A DNA stretch of 64,000 nucleotides. Source: Halobacterium sp. KA-4. GTDB lineage: Archaea > Halobacteriota > Halobacteria > Halobacteriales > Halobacteriaceae. The translations under genes were made by a program, and so were the position numbers. The stretch spans positions 1 through 64,000 of the forward strand of contig NZ_JAJJZG010000007.1 in NCBI RefSeq assembly GCF_021028995.1, in the 5' to 3' direction. Under the pieces are notes generated by a model. The model did no database searches. It was given only the letters and a program-made list of their open reading frames with translations, and was not told the origin of the DNA. This document shows positions 22,220 to 31,074 of this stretch, one piece after another (positions within the stretch are counted from its first letter, which is position 1; the number at the start of each line of letters is the position of its first letter).

Positions 22220-23038
22220 CTACGCGTCGGCGTGCGTGTGGACGAACTCACGGACGAGTTTCGCGGCGAGCGTGGCGGCCTGGCCGTCGTCGCGGTCGTT
22301 GACCTCCACGACGTCGAAGGCCACCGACTGCGGCGCGAGCGCGCGGACGAAGTCCCGCATCGTCGCGGAGTCGAGGCCGAACGGCTCCGGCGTGCCCGTT
22401 CCAGGGGCGTACGCAGGGTCGGCAGCGTCGATGTCCACCGAGAGGTAGACCGAGCCGTTGACGTCGGGCGTCCAGTCGGCCGCTTCTTCCGGCGTGACGA
22501 CGGTGACGTCGCTCTCGGTGGCGCGCTCGTACTCGGCCTCGTTGCCCGAGCGCGCGCCCACGACGATTGCTTCGTCGGCGACGTCGAGCGCGTGGCGGGT
22601 GACTGTCGAGTGACTGAGCGGGTCGCCGCCGAGTTCCTCGCGGAGATCAAGGTGGGCGTCCAGCGCGACGAACACGTCGGGGTCGGCAGCGCGCACGCCC
22701 GCCACCGAGACGGTGTGTTCGCCGCCGAGAAGCACGGGGACGGCGTCCGCCCAGTGGACGTCCGTCAGGACGCCTTCGAGGTAGTCGAGGTACTCCGCGG
22801 TGTCGTGCCACGCGTGGACGTCGCCGTGGTCGGCGACGTGGAGTTCGGAGAAGTGTGTCCCCGTCGTGGGGTGGAAGTCCTCGAACGTGCGAGCGAACTT
22901 CCTGACTCGGTCCGGGCCGAACCGCGCGCCCGGACGGAACGACGTAGAGGTGTCCAGCGGCGCGCCCACGGCGACGTAGTCCGCGTCGGCGAACGGCGCG
23001 TCCGCGGACTCGTCGACGGGGCTGGCGCCGGGGAACAT
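22220..23038 (-). CDS. Agmatinase-like ureohydrolase, likely in aIF5A deoxyhypusine formation
   Basis: This 272-residue protein has all ureohydrolase metal motifs: LLGGEHTVS, FVALDAHLDLREE, and SVDIDAADPAYAPGTGTPEP with the paired Asp ligands for two Mn2+. Agmatinases release urea from agmatine. Haloarchaea make deoxyhypusine on aIF5A from agmatine, with an agmatinase-like enzyme acting on the conjugated lysine, as reported for Haloferax volcanii. This gene follows the aIF5A gene by three bases, which supports that role over free polyamine synthesis. The exact substrate remains inference. Confidence 0.9.
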   Translation of the reverse strand: MFPGASPVDESADAPFADADYVAVGAPLDTSTSFRPGARFGPDRVRKFARTFEDFHPTTGTHFSELHVADHGDVHAWHDTAEYLDYLEGVLTDVHWADAVPVLLGGEHTVSVAGVRAADPDVFVALDAHLDLREELGGDPLSHSTVTRHALDVADEAIVVGARSGNEAEYERATESDVTVVTPEEAADWTPDVNGSVYLSVDIDAADPAYAPGTGTPEPFGLDSATMRDFVRALAPQSVAFDVVEVNDRDDGQAATLAAKLVREFVHTHADA

Positions 23039-23041
23039 CCG

Positions 23042-23422
23042 TTACTGGAGGATTTTCCGCTTATCCTCGAATTCGAGGAACTCGATGTTGTCGTCCGCGG
23101 AGAGGTCCAGGTCCGCAGGAATCTGCATCGTCACGGTCTCGTAGGTGTCGAGGTCCATGACCTGCGCGACCGTCTCGGATTCGATGGAGACGACCTGACC
23201 CTGCTTTCGCTCGATGATAGGAATCCAGACCTTCGCGTCGACGGGCTGGCTGAAGCTGCGCTTCTTCCCGTCGAAGACGCCCTCGGCCTCGACGCGGGCC
23301 TTCGCGCTCCCGTGCTTCCCGGGCTTGGCGGTACTGTAGGCGTTGATCTGACACGGCGTGTCCTCGATCATCACGTAGTTACCTTCCTGCAGTTCCCGGA
23401 CTTCTGTCTGCTCTTTCGCCAT
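23042..23422 (-). CDS. eif5A: Translation factor aIF5A (hypusine-containing)
   Basis: This 126-residue protein begins [20 protein letters not shown]. The hypusine loop reads [10 protein letters not shown], whose Lys after PG is the modified residue. An OB-fold domain ([20 protein letters not shown]) completes the factor, which relieves ribosome stalling. The ATG at 23420-23422 gives the normal archaeal length; the upstream in-frame extension is not conserved-looking. The adjacent agmatinase is a plausible modifying enzyme. Confidence 0.97.
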   Translation of the reverse strand: MAKEQTEVRELQEGNYVMIEDTPCQINAYSTAKPGKHGSAKARVEAEGVFDGKKRSFSQPVDAKVWIPIIERKQGQVVSIESETVAQVMDLDTYETVTMQIPADLDLSADDNIEFLEFEDKRKILQ

Positions 23423-23532
23423 ACGCCCGGATTCACGCCTGCCGTGTATAAACGGTTTGGAACGCGTTCCGGCCGGGAGAGGCCCCCACACTCGCGGAGA
23501 CGGCCACGTGAGAGTGGACCGAACCCGCTAGT

Positions 23533-24606
23533 TCAGAGCACGTCGTCCACGCGCGCCAGCCCCTCGCGGAGTTCGTCGGTCGGCAGCCCGAAGCCGAGCC
23601 GGAAGTAGTCGTCGTAGGACTCGCTGCCCGTCGAGAAGCAGTCCCCGGGCGCGAGCACGACGCCGGCGTCCTCGACGACCGTCCGGCAGAACGCCCGCGA
23701 ATCCACGAAGCCGTCGGGCACGCGCAGGAAGACGTTGCAGCCGACGGGGTCGGGCCAGTCGAGGCCGTGGCTGCGCGCCCACTTCGCGGTAATCTCGTGG
23801 TTCTGCCGGACGTGCTCTAGCGCCTCCGAGCGCAGCGTCTCTTCCTCGCCGTCGAGCACCTGCCGCGCGACGTGCTGGCCGAACTTCGACGGCGAAATCG
23901 TCGTGTAGTCCTTCCAGCGCTCCGCGGCCTCCACGACCTCCGCAGGGCCGGCGAGCCAGCCGAATCGGAGGCCAGCGAGCCCGTACGCCTTCGAGAGGCT
24001 AGCCGTACTGATACCGTACTCGCCCATGCTCGCGACCGGCGGCACGGGGTCCTCGGCGAGCAGCCGGTACACCTCGTCGCCGAGCAGGTAGGCGTCGTTG
24101 TCGGCGGCGACGTCGTAGAGCGCGCGCATCGCGTCCTCGGGGTGCTTGCGGCCGGTCGGGTTGTTCGGGTTGTTCACGACCACTAACTCGGTCTCGGGCC
24201 GCATCGCGTCCGCGACCGCGTCCACGTCCAGCGTCCAACCGGGCTCGTTCAGCGGCACTCGTGTTACGTCGCAGATGGAGTCGGGGACGGCGTGGAGACT
24301 CTGGTAGGTCGGCGTGACGACGACCGCGTGGTCGCCGGGCGAGAGCAACGACTGGAACGCGAGGAAGTTCGCCTCTTGCGTCCCCACAGTACAGAGCACT
24401 TCGTCGGCGCTCCGGCCGTAGTCCGCGGCAATCGTCTCGCGGACGTCGGGCGCGCCGTTAGTCGGGATGACGTAGCCGAGGTCGCCGGGGTCGGTGTCGA
24501 AGCGGTCCGCCGGGAGGCTGCGGACGCCGCTCTCCGCGAGCATCACGTCCGCCTCGTGCTCGTACGCCGCGAACCACCGCTCCAACTCGAAGGGGTCGAC
24601 GTCCAT
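23533..24606 (-). CDS. PLP-dependent class I/II aminotransferase
   Basis: This 357-residue fold-type I enzyme has the substrate loop VIPTNGAPDVRE, NNPNNPTGRKHPEDAM (Asn and the Asp/Tyr region), YLLGDEVYR, and the Schiff-base lysine in TASLSKAYGLAGLRFGWLAG. It also has the C-terminal Arg in YFRLGFG that binds a substrate carboxylate. It should transfer an amino group between an amino acid and a 2-oxo acid. The specific substrate is unclear; short aminotransferases of this subgroup include histidinol-phosphate and aspartate relatives. It stands alone between aIF5A and the AarF gene. Confidence 0.85.
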   Translation of the reverse strand: MDVDPFELERWFAAYEHEADVMLAESGVRSLPADRFDTDPGDLGYVIPTNGAPDVRETIAADYGRSADEVLCTVGTQEANFLAFQSLLSPGDHAVVVTPTYQSLHAVPDSICDVTRVPLNEPGWTLDVDAVADAMRPETELVVVNNPNNPTGRKHPEDAMRALYDVAADNDAYLLGDEVYRLLAEDPVPPVASMGEYGISTASLSKAYGLAGLRFGWLAGPAEVVEAAERWKDYTTISPSKFGQHVARQVLDGEEETLRSEALEHVRQNHEITAKWARSHGLDWPDPVGCNVFLRVPDGFVDSRAFCRTVVEDAGVVLAPGDCFSTGSESYDDYFRLGFGLPTDELREGLARVDDVL

Positions 24607-24656
24607 AGCCGGCGTTCGCGCGGCAGCGTGAAAACAGGGACGGCGTCGGCAGCCCG

Positions 24657-26318
24657 TCAGTCCTCGCGGCGCTCGCCGAGATTCTGGCGCGTGAATTGCG
24701 GGGTCGCCAGCGTCCCGCGGCGCTTCCGGAACGACCGGTAGAGGCCGATGCCGACCGCGGCCGTGAACGCGGCCATGACGCCCGCTGCGACGAGGTCGGC
24801 TTCCACGTAGAGGAGTGCCGTGGTTGGCACGCTCGTGGCGAACACGAGGCCGAGCACGACCCGGCGCGCTAGCCGGTCGACGACGCCGTCGCTGTCTTCG
24901 AGGTCCGCGCGCACGTGGAAGTCCTCACGCTCCACGCGGTCGAGCGCGGACTCCAGTTTCGGCGGAATTCGGACTGCCGACTGCGCCGAGCGTTGGAACT
25001 GGTCGACGGTCTCCTCGGCGAACTGGCGGACCGACTCCTCGCGGTAGCCCTGATCGGTGAGATACTCCGTCGCCACCGAGATGAAGTCGAACTCGGGGTC
25101 GAGGGTGACGCAGACGCCCTCCACGACGGTCGCGACCCGCAGCACGAGCGCGAGGTTCGACGGGAGGCGCAGCGGGAACTCGTAGATGGTGTCCTCGACC
25201 TGGCCGACGATTTGCTGGACGCGGTACGTCTCGATGTCCTCCCCGCGGGCGTCCTGAATCGCGAGCTCCATCACGTCCGCCATCGTCGCGCGGTCGGCCT
25301 CCGGGGAGAGCGTCCCCATCTCGATGAGCGCGTCCAGAATCGCGTCGATGTCCTGGTTGGCGACCGCGACGTAGAAGTCCACGATCTTCCCCTGGACGAA
25401 GTCGTCGACGCGCCCGCTCATCCCGAAGTCGTAGAACACCACCGAGCCGTCGTCGCGGACCGCGAGGTTCCCCGGGTGGGGGTCGGCGTGGAAGACGCCG
25501 TCCTCGATTATCATCTGGAGGTACGCGCGCTCGACGGTCTCGGCGACCTGCGAGCGGTCGACGCCCCGGCGGTCCAATTCCTGAACGTTCGAGATTTTCG
25601 TGCCCGGAATGTACTCCATCGTGAGCACGCGGTTGCTCGAGTGGGTTCCGTAGACCGCCGGAATCACAACGTCGGAATCGTTCGCGAAGTTGCCGCGAAT
25701 CTCGGTGAGCATCTCCGCCTCGCGGGCGTAGTCCATCTCCTCGCGGATGGTCTTCGCGAATTCGTCGGCGAGGTTCTGGAGGCTGAACGCCCGCGACTCC
25801 CCGACGAACCGCGCGACGATTGGGAGCGTCCACCGAATCACGCGGAGGTCAGCCTCCACGAGGTCCTCGATGTCCGGCCGCCGCACCTTCACCGCGACTT
25901 CGTCGCCGTCCACCTTCGCGGTGTACACCTGACCGAGACTCGCGCCGCTGATGGCCTCGGTGTCGAAGTCGTCGAAGCGCTCGTCGACGGGACCGAGTTC
26001 GTCCTCGAGGACGACCCGGGCGTCCTCCCAGTCCGCGGGCGGCACGCGGTCCTGAAGGTCCGCCAACACCTCCACGTACTCCGGCGGGAGCACGTCCGGC
26101 CGCGTCGACAACAACTGCCCGAGTTTGATGAACGTCGGCCCGAGGGTCAACAGCGAGTCAAGCAGCCGGCGAGCGCGCGCCACCCGCATCTCCGTCGTGA
26201 CCCGGCGCTGCCCGCCGAAGAACACGAACCGCCGGCGGTCGCGCAAGTACCCCCACACGAGCGGGAAGAACTGCCAGACGACGACGGCGAACCGCCGGTA
26301 CGCCTTGAGCAGCGCCAC
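24657..26318 (-). CDS. AarF/UbiB (ABC1/ADCK) atypical kinase
   Basis: This 553-residue protein starts at a GTG (26316-26318). It has the family KxGQ motif FIKLGQLLSTRPDVLPPEY, an Ala-rich nucleotide loop AISGASLGQVYTA, Lys in VAVKVRRPDIEDLVEADL, GVFHADPHPGNLAVRDDG (catalytic loop) and FYDFGMSGR (DFG). Two hydrophobic C-terminal segments anchor it to the membrane. UbiB kinases support isoprenoid quinone synthesis; in haloarchaea the quinone would be menaquinone-type. It follows the hsp20 gene by four bases and is likely co-transcribed. Confidence 0.93.
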   Translation of the reverse strand: MALLKAYRRFAVVVWQFFPLVWGYLRDRRRFVFFGGQRRVTTEMRVARARRLLDSLLTLGPTFIKLGQLLSTRPDVLPPEYVEVLADLQDRVPPADWEDARVVLEDELGPVDERFDDFDTEAISGASLGQVYTAKVDGDEVAVKVRRPDIEDLVEADLRVIRWTLPIVARFVGESRAFSLQNLADEFAKTIREEMDYAREAEMLTEIRGNFANDSDVVIPAVYGTHSSNRVLTMEYIPGTKISNVQELDRRGVDRSQVAETVERAYLQMIIEDGVFHADPHPGNLAVRDDGSVVFYDFGMSGRVDDFVQGKIVDFYVAVANQDIDAILDALIEMGTLSPEADRATMADVMELAIQDARGEDIETYRVQQIVGQVEDTIYEFPLRLPSNLALVLRVATVVEGVCVTLDPEFDFISVATEYLTDQGYREESVRQFAEETVDQFQRSAQSAVRIPPKLESALDRVEREDFHVRADLEDSDGVVDRLARRVVLGLVFATSVPTTALLYVEADLVAAGVMAAFTAAVGIGLYRSFRKRRGTLATPQFTRQNLGERRED

Positions 26319-26322
26319 TCGT

Positions 26323-26673
26323 CTACCCCTCGATGGGGACGCTGTGGCTGTCGGTGCCGCGTTTCGGCAGCCGAACGTCGAGCACGCCGTCCTCGACGCT
26401 CGCGGACGCGCCCTCGTCGGTGGCGTCCGGCGGCAGCGGGAGTTCTAATTCGAGGAACAGCGACCGCTCCTCGCTGCGGTAGTCGAACTCGGCGGGCACG
26501 TCCTTCTCGCGGCGCGCGTCCACCGCGAGCGTGCGACCCTCCACGCGGACGTCCACGGTGTCGCCCGTCGCGCCCGGCACGTCCACGACGAACGCGTACG
26601 CGTCGTCACTCTCTAAGACGTCGACGAACACGGAATCGGGCAGGCTCCCCAGCGCTTCGCGCAAGCGGGACAT
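26323..26673 (-). CDS. Hsp20/alpha-crystallin small heat-shock protein
   Basis: This 116-residue protein has the alpha-crystallin domain: AYAFVVDVPGATGDTVDVRV, GRTLAVDARREKD, LELELPLPPDAT and ASVEDGVLDVRLPK. It ends with a short tail (SHSVPIEG), whose V-x-I motif is the sHSP C-terminal anchor. It acts as an ATP-independent holdase in the cytoplasm. A TATA-like box lies 25-31 bases before the ATG at 26673. The AarF kinase follows in the same operon. Confidence 0.93.
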   Translation of the reverse strand: MSRLREALGSLPDSVFVDVLESDDAYAFVVDVPGATGDTVDVRVEGRTLAVDARREKDVPAEFDYRSEERSLFLELELPLPPDATDEGASASVEDGVLDVRLPKRGTDSHSVPIEG

Positions 26674-27308
26674 GCTCGGGCGTTGGGTCGGCGCAGCGTT
26701 AAACCCGGTGGTCGTCGGCGGGAACGACCGCGAAAACGGAGCAGACCGTCCGCGATGGACGGGCGCACTCGCGGCGGGGGACGACCGCGAGGGCGCGAAA
26801 CCGGCTGTGCTTCGACACACCGGATGGCGTCCTGACAGACTCTGATGTGGACCACGCCGGTGGGGGGAATCGCGTGGCCCGACCGCGTCGCCGGCGGCGA
26901 GAGGGGGATGTGGGGAGTGCAGCCGGCGACGCACCGTGACGCTCAGTGTGCCCTGACCGGCGGCGAACGTCTGCCGCCACCCGACTCGTAGACCGCCGGG
27001 GTATTCAACGATGCAGTCGCTCGCCCCGGATTAGCGACGGTTAAGCCGAATTAAGCGGGGTTTTCGGGCTGTTGGGCGGGTTCGCGGGGTGGTTCGGTCG
27101 TCGGGGTGGGTGCGCTAGGGTGTTCACGGGTCGGCCGCGTCGGTCGCGGGTCGCTTCGGTCAGCCACGCTGCTCGCGGGTCGCTTCGCTCCCCGCTCGCC
27201 ATAACGTGCTCTCCCTACGGTCGAGCACGCACTCCCCGCTCGCATTAACGCGGCAGTCCAGCGGACTGCCGCGCAGCCTTTACCCCGACCCCAACCCAAC
27301 AGACGCTC
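26674..27308. other. 635-base intergenic region between hsp20 and moeA
   Basis: The left end holds the hsp20 promoter (minus-strand gtttaac, 26698-26704). A plus-strand ORF at 26845-26991 could encode 48 residues (MWTTPVGGIAWPDRVAGG...) but has no promoter at leaderless spacing, so it is doubtful. At 27042-27056 the word ttaagc occurs twice, four bases apart. From 27120 to 27275 the sequence is simple and repetitive (ctccccgctcgc, tcgcgggtcgcttcg each twice) and contains two hairpins before moeA. No RNA gene is recognised. Confidence 0.4.
27205..27273 (+). repeat. Two hairpins upstream of moeA
   Basis: The first hairpin has arms cgtgctc (27205-27211) and gagcacg (27223-27229) with an 11-base loop. 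The second has arms cgcggcagtcc (27249-27259) and ggactgccgcg (27263-27273) with a 3-base loop, an 11-bp perfect stem ending 36 bases before the moeA ATG. If transcribed they would lie in the leader; if the moeA transcript is leaderless the second sits next to its promoter and may be an operator or a terminator of an upstream transcript. Confidence 0.45.
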
Positions 27309-28508
27309 ATGACCGAACACGACCGGCACGACGCCGGCTTCAAGGAACGAACACGCGTCGAGGCCGCGCGCGAGCGGCTGCTCGACCGGGTCGCGGTCCA
27401 CGACCGCACCGAGCGCGTCGCGCTCGAAGAGGCGGACGGGCGGACCGTCGCGACCGCGGTCACCGCAGAGCGGGACGTCCCACACTACCGGCGCGCGGCG
27501 ATGGACGGGTTCGCGGTGCGCGCCGAGGACACGTTCGGCGCGAGCGACCGGTCGCCGGCCATCCTCCGCGAGGACGAGGCCGAGCGCGTGCACACGGGGA
27601 GCGCGGTCCCGGAGTGGGCGGACGCGGTCGTGATGATCGAACAGACCGACACCGCCGACGGCGACGTCGAAGTATTCTCCGCGGTCGGCGAGGGCGAGAA
27701 CGTCGCGCCCGTCGGGGAGGACGTCGAAGCGGGCGACCGGCTCTACGAGCCCGGGCACCGCCTCCGCCCCTCCGACCTCGGGCTGCTGAAGTCCGTCGGG
27801 CTGCGCGAGGTCGAAGTGTACGAGCGCCCGGACGTCGCCGTCGTTCCGACCGGCGAGGAACTCGTGCAGGACGACCCCGAACCCGGCGAGGTCGTGGAGA
27901 CGAACGGGCTCACGGTCTCGCGGCTCGTGAAGCGCTGGGGGGCGAGCCCGCGCTACGAGGACGTCGTGACCGACGACGAGACGGCGCTCGCGGACGCCAT
28001 CGAGGCGAACGTCGACGCAGACGTCGTCGTGACCACCGGCGGGTCTTCGGTGGGCGAGCGCGACCTTATCCCGGAGGTCGTCGACGACCTCGGCGAGGTG
28101 TTCGTCCACGGCGTCGCGCTGCGGCCCGGCCACCCGGTCGCGCTCGGCGAAGTCGCGGGGACGCCGGTCGTGATGCTCCCCGGCTACCCCGTCGCGTGCA
28201 TCGTGAACGCCGTGCAGTTCCTGCGGCCCGCGGTGAAGCGCGTCGGCGGAATGCCCCTGGACGACCTGCCGAGCGTGCAGGCGCGGTTGGACGGGAAGAT
28301 TCGCTCCGAGCCGGGCGTCCGGACGTTCGCGCGAGTTCGCCTCCGAGAGTCGGACGGCGAGCGCGTCGCGGAGCCGGTGAGCGCGAGCGGGAGCGGCGTG
28401 CTCTCCAGCGTCGCGCTCGCAGACGGCTGGGTCGTCGTCCCCGAGCAGACGGAGGGCATCGACGCCGGCGAGACAGTCGCCGTCGAGAACTGGGAGGCGC
28501 ACCGATGA
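27309..28508 (+). CDS. moeA: Molybdopterin molybdotransferase MoeA (first copy)
   Basis: This 399-residue protein has the MoeA order: N-terminal DRVAVHDRTERVALEEADGR and DVPHYRRAAMDGFAVRAEDT, MoeA linker GSAVPEWADAVVMIEQ, the MoaB-like catalytic domain VAVVPTGEEL with VVTTGGSSVGERD, and LPGYPVACIVNAVQFLRP. MoeA inserts molybdate into adenylylated molybdopterin. Its stop overlaps the start of the second moeA by four bases. Two adjacent MoeA proteins may serve molybdenum and tungsten; the tupABC genes near 61-63 kb make tungsten use plausible, but that is inference. Confidence 0.93.
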   Translation: MTEHDRHDAGFKERTRVEAARERLLDRVAVHDRTERVALEEADGRTVATAVTAERDVPHYRRAAMDGFAVRAEDTFGASDRSPAILREDEAERVHTGSAVPEWADAVVMIEQTDTADGDVEVFSAVGEGENVAPVGEDVEAGDRLYEPGHRLRPSDLGLLKSVGLREVEVYERPDVAVVPTGEELVQDDPEPGEVVETNGLTVSRLVKRWGASPRYEDVVTDDETALADAIEANVDADVVVTTGGSSVGERDLIPEVVDDLGEVFVHGVALRPGHPVALGEVAGTPVVMLPGYPVACIVNAVQFLRPAVKRVGGMPLDDLPSVQARLDGKIRSEPGVRTFARVRLRESDGERVAEPVSASGSGVLSSVALADGWVVVPEQTEGIDAGETVAVENWEAHR

Positions 28509-30379
28509 GCGACCGCAAGCAGTTCCGCGACCTCGCCAGCCCCGAGGAAGCCCGCGAGGTCATCGCCGGCCTCGACCTCTCGCCGGGCGTCGAGCGCGTG
28601 GACTTGGACGACGCGGACGGCCGCGTGCTCGCGGACCGCATCGACGCCCGCCTCGACGTCCCGGGGTTCGACCGCGCGAAAGTCGACGGCTACGCCCTCC
28701 GCGCCGCGGACACGTTCGGCGCGAGCGAGACCGACCCCGTCGAAGTCGAGTGCGTCGGCGACATCCACGCGGGCAGCGAGCCCGACGTCAGCGTCGGCGA
28801 AGGGACCTGCGCGGAGATTTCGACCGGCGCGCCCGTGCCGCCCGGCGCGGACGCCGTCGTAATGGTTGAGCGGACGGCGCGCGACGGAGACACAGTCACA
28901 GTCAGAACCTCGCTCGCGCCCGGCGACGGCGTGATGGTCGCGGGCGCGGACGTCGCGGCGGGCGATCGCGTGCTCGGCCCAGGGACGCTGCTCACGTCCC
29001 GGGAAATCGGACTGCTCGCGGCGCTCGGCGTCGAGAGCGTGCCGGTGCGCGCGAAGCCGCGCGTGGGCATCGTTTCAACTGGGGACGAACTCGTCCGGCC
29101 GGGGGGCGAGGTGAGCCACCGCGCGGGCCAGATTTACGACGTGAACAGTTACTCGATTGCCGCCGCGGTGCGGGACGCGGGCGGCGAACCCGTGCTCTAC
29201 CCGCACGCGGGCGACGACTACGGGGAACTGGAGCGCGTGCTCCGCGACGCCGCCGACGAGTGCGACCTCGTGCTCTCCTCGGGGTCAACCTCGGCGAGCG
29301 CGGTCGACGTCGTCTACCAGGTCGTCGAGGAACGCGGTGAACTCCTCCTGCACGGCGTCAGCGTCAAACCCGGGAAGCCGATGCTTCTCGGCGAGATGGG
29401 CGGGTCAGCGTACGTCGGCTTGCCGGGCTACCCGGTGTCCGCGCTCACCATCTTCCGGGCGTTTGTCGCACCCAAAATCCGAGATGCAGCAGGCCTCCCG
29501 GAACCGCGCTCGGCGACTGTCGAGGGGCAGATGGCAGTGCGCGAGCGCTACGCGGAGGGGCGCACGCGCCTGATGCCAGCGGGCCTCGTGGAGTCCGGGA
29601 ACGGCGAGACGCTCGTCTACCCGGTCGACAAGGGCTCGGGCGCGACCACGAGTCTCGTGGAGGCCGACGGCACTGTGACTGTCGATGCCGACACGGAGTA
29701 TCTCGACGAGGGCGAAACCGTCGAAGTCGAACTGTTCTCGCCGGACGTCCGCCCACCGTCCGTGTTCGCCGTCGGCGAGCGCGACCCCGGGTTCGACCGC
29801 GTGCTCGACCGGCTCTTGAACCCGCGGTTCCTCGGGCTCGGCTCCCGCGAGGGCGCGCGCCGCCTCCGGAACGGCGTGCCGGACGTCGCCGTGACGACTG
29901 ATGGAAGAGGTGAGGGCGAGGAACTCGCGTCGTGGACGCGCGAGTGGGGGCTCGTCGTCCCCGCCGGCAATCCGCTCGCCGTCTCCGGCATCGCGGACCT
30001 CGTGGATTCGGACGTGACGCTGTCGAACCGCACCGGCGCGAGCGGGCTCCGCGACGCGTTCGACGACGCACTCGCCGAATTGGCCGACGAGCGCGACAGC
30101 GACCGCCGTACGCTCGCCGAGAACGTCGACGGCTACGAGCGCGAGACAAAAGGCACGGAGAGCCCGGCACGAGCAGTGTTGGAGGGCGACGCCGACGCCG
30201 GGCTCGCGCTGCGCGCGACGGCAGACCGCCTCGGCCTCGAATTCGTGCCGGTCGGCGAGCAGACGGTGCGCGCGCTCGCGAACCCCGAACGCGTCGAGAA
30301 AGCCGGCGTGCAGGAACTCGCGGACGTGCTCGACGATTTGGAGGACGTGCTCGCGGACCTCGCGGGCTACGAGGCTTAG
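28505..30379 (+). CDS. moeA: MoeA fused to a periplasmic-binding-like (PBP) domain (second copy)
   Basis: This 624-residue protein overlaps the first moeA by ATGA. Residues 1-~400 form MoeA (DVPGFDRAKVDGYALRAADT, then VGIVSTGDELVRPGGEVSH, VLSSGSTSASAVDVVYQVVE, VGLPGYPVSALTIFRAFVAP). The last ~210 residues form a PBP-like domain resembling the ligand-binding part of LysR/ModE-type or molybdate-binding proteins (WTREWGLVVPAGNPLAVSGI, LSNRTGASGLRDAFD, DADAGLALRATADRLGLEFV). The fusion may sense the anion being inserted or the cofactor; its ligand is unknown. Confidence 0.92.
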   Translation: MSDRKQFRDLASPEEAREVIAGLDLSPGVERVDLDDADGRVLADRIDARLDVPGFDRAKVDGYALRAADTFGASETDPVEVECVGDIHAGSEPDVSVGEGTCAEISTGAPVPPGADAVVMVERTARDGDTVTVRTSLAPGDGVMVAGADVAAGDRVLGPGTLLTSREIGLLAALGVESVPVRAKPRVGIVSTGDELVRPGGEVSHRAGQIYDVNSYSIAAAVRDAGGEPVLYPHAGDDYGELERVLRDAADECDLVLSSGSTSASAVDVVYQVVEERGELLLHGVSVKPGKPMLLGEMGGSAYVGLPGYPVSALTIFRAFVAPKIRDAAGLPEPRSATVEGQMAVRERYAEGRTRLMPAGLVESGNGETLVYPVDKGSGATTSLVEADGTVTVDADTEYLDEGETVEVELFSPDVRPPSVFAVGERDPGFDRVLDRLLNPRFLGLGSREGARRLRNGVPDVAVTTDGRGEGEELASWTREWGLVVPAGNPLAVSGIADLVDSDVTLSNRTGASGLRDAFDDALAELADERDSDRRTLAENVDGYERETKGTESPARAVLEGDADAGLALRATADRLGLEFVPVGEQTVRALANPERVEKAGVQELADVLDDLEDVLADLAGYEA

Positions 30380-31026
30380 TCCGCGCTCCGGGGCGCGAGG
30401 AAGAGGTCGTCGAAGGACTCGACGCGGTGGTCGCCGAGCACGCAGTGCCCGCGCTTGTGGGGGTCGTGGCGCTCGACGTGGACGCCGTCCAGCCCGGCGT
30501 TGCGAGCGGCGCCGACGTCGCTCTCTGCGTCGCCGACGTAGACGCCGTCGTGGTCCGGGCCCGCGTCGAGGTCGGCGAGCGCGAGTTCGATGGGGCGCGG
30601 GTCGGGCTTCCAGCCGGTGTCGTCGTCACAGCAGACCACGACGTCGAACCAGTCGCCGATGTCGAGGCTGTCCATCACGGGCTCGGTGAGGAACTCCGCG
30701 CAGTGCGTGACCACGCCCACGGGCCCGTCGAGGTCGGCGACCTGCGCGGCGTCGTCGTAGAGGTACGTCGCCTCCGCGCGCGCAGTCGGGTCCTCGACGT
30801 CGTGGAACGCGTCCCAGAACACCGACGGCTCGAACCCCCACTCGCGGAGCTGGACGTCCCGCGAGCCGCCCAGGCCGTGCCACAGCACTTCCGCCTGGTA
30901 GTCCGAGAACTCGTGGCCGACCCGGTCGCCGACGCGGTCGAACACCTCGCGGGTGTACGACCACTCGGTGTCCACGAGCGTGCCGTCGAGGTCGAACAGC
31001 CAGACGTCGTAGTTGGAGGGCTGCAT
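30376..31026 (-). CDS. HAD-superfamily hydrolase (phosphoglycolate-phosphatase-like)
   Basis: This 216-residue protein has all four HAD motifs: WLFDLDGTLVDTE (nucleophile Asp), VVTHC (Thr), GWKPDPRPIELAL (Lys), and VGDAESDVGAARNAG (Asp pair). The helical cap between motifs I and II is of the C1 type seen in phosphoglycolate phosphatases. It dephosphorylates a small metabolite not predictable from sequence. The start at 31024-31026 removes a non-conserved leader. It converges on moeA and lies downstream of the LWR-salt gene. Confidence 0.88.
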   Translation of the reverse strand: MQPSNYDVWLFDLDGTLVDTEWSYTREVFDRVGDRVGHEFSDYQAEVLWHGLGGSRDVQLREWGFEPSVFWDAFHDVEDPTARAEATYLYDDAAQVADLDGPVGVVTHCAEFLTEPVMDSLDIGDWFDVVVCCDDDTGWKPDPRPIELALADLDAGPDHDGVYVGDAESDVGAARNAGLDGVHVERHDPHKRGHCVLGDHRVESFDDLFLAPRSAD

Positions 31027-31074
31027 CAGACCGGAGCGTAAGGGACGCCCTGACAAGTGTTTTGCCCCGGTGTG

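Noticed and set aside
24915-26702. 595-residue plus-strand ORF opposite the AarF gene
   Set aside because: It is the complementary frame of the UbiB-type gene and has no recognisable motif.
26674-27308. RNase P RNA, SRP RNA or tRNA in the largest gap
   Set aside because: I looked for conserved RNase P core words, tRNA T-loop pairs and SRP features and saw none.
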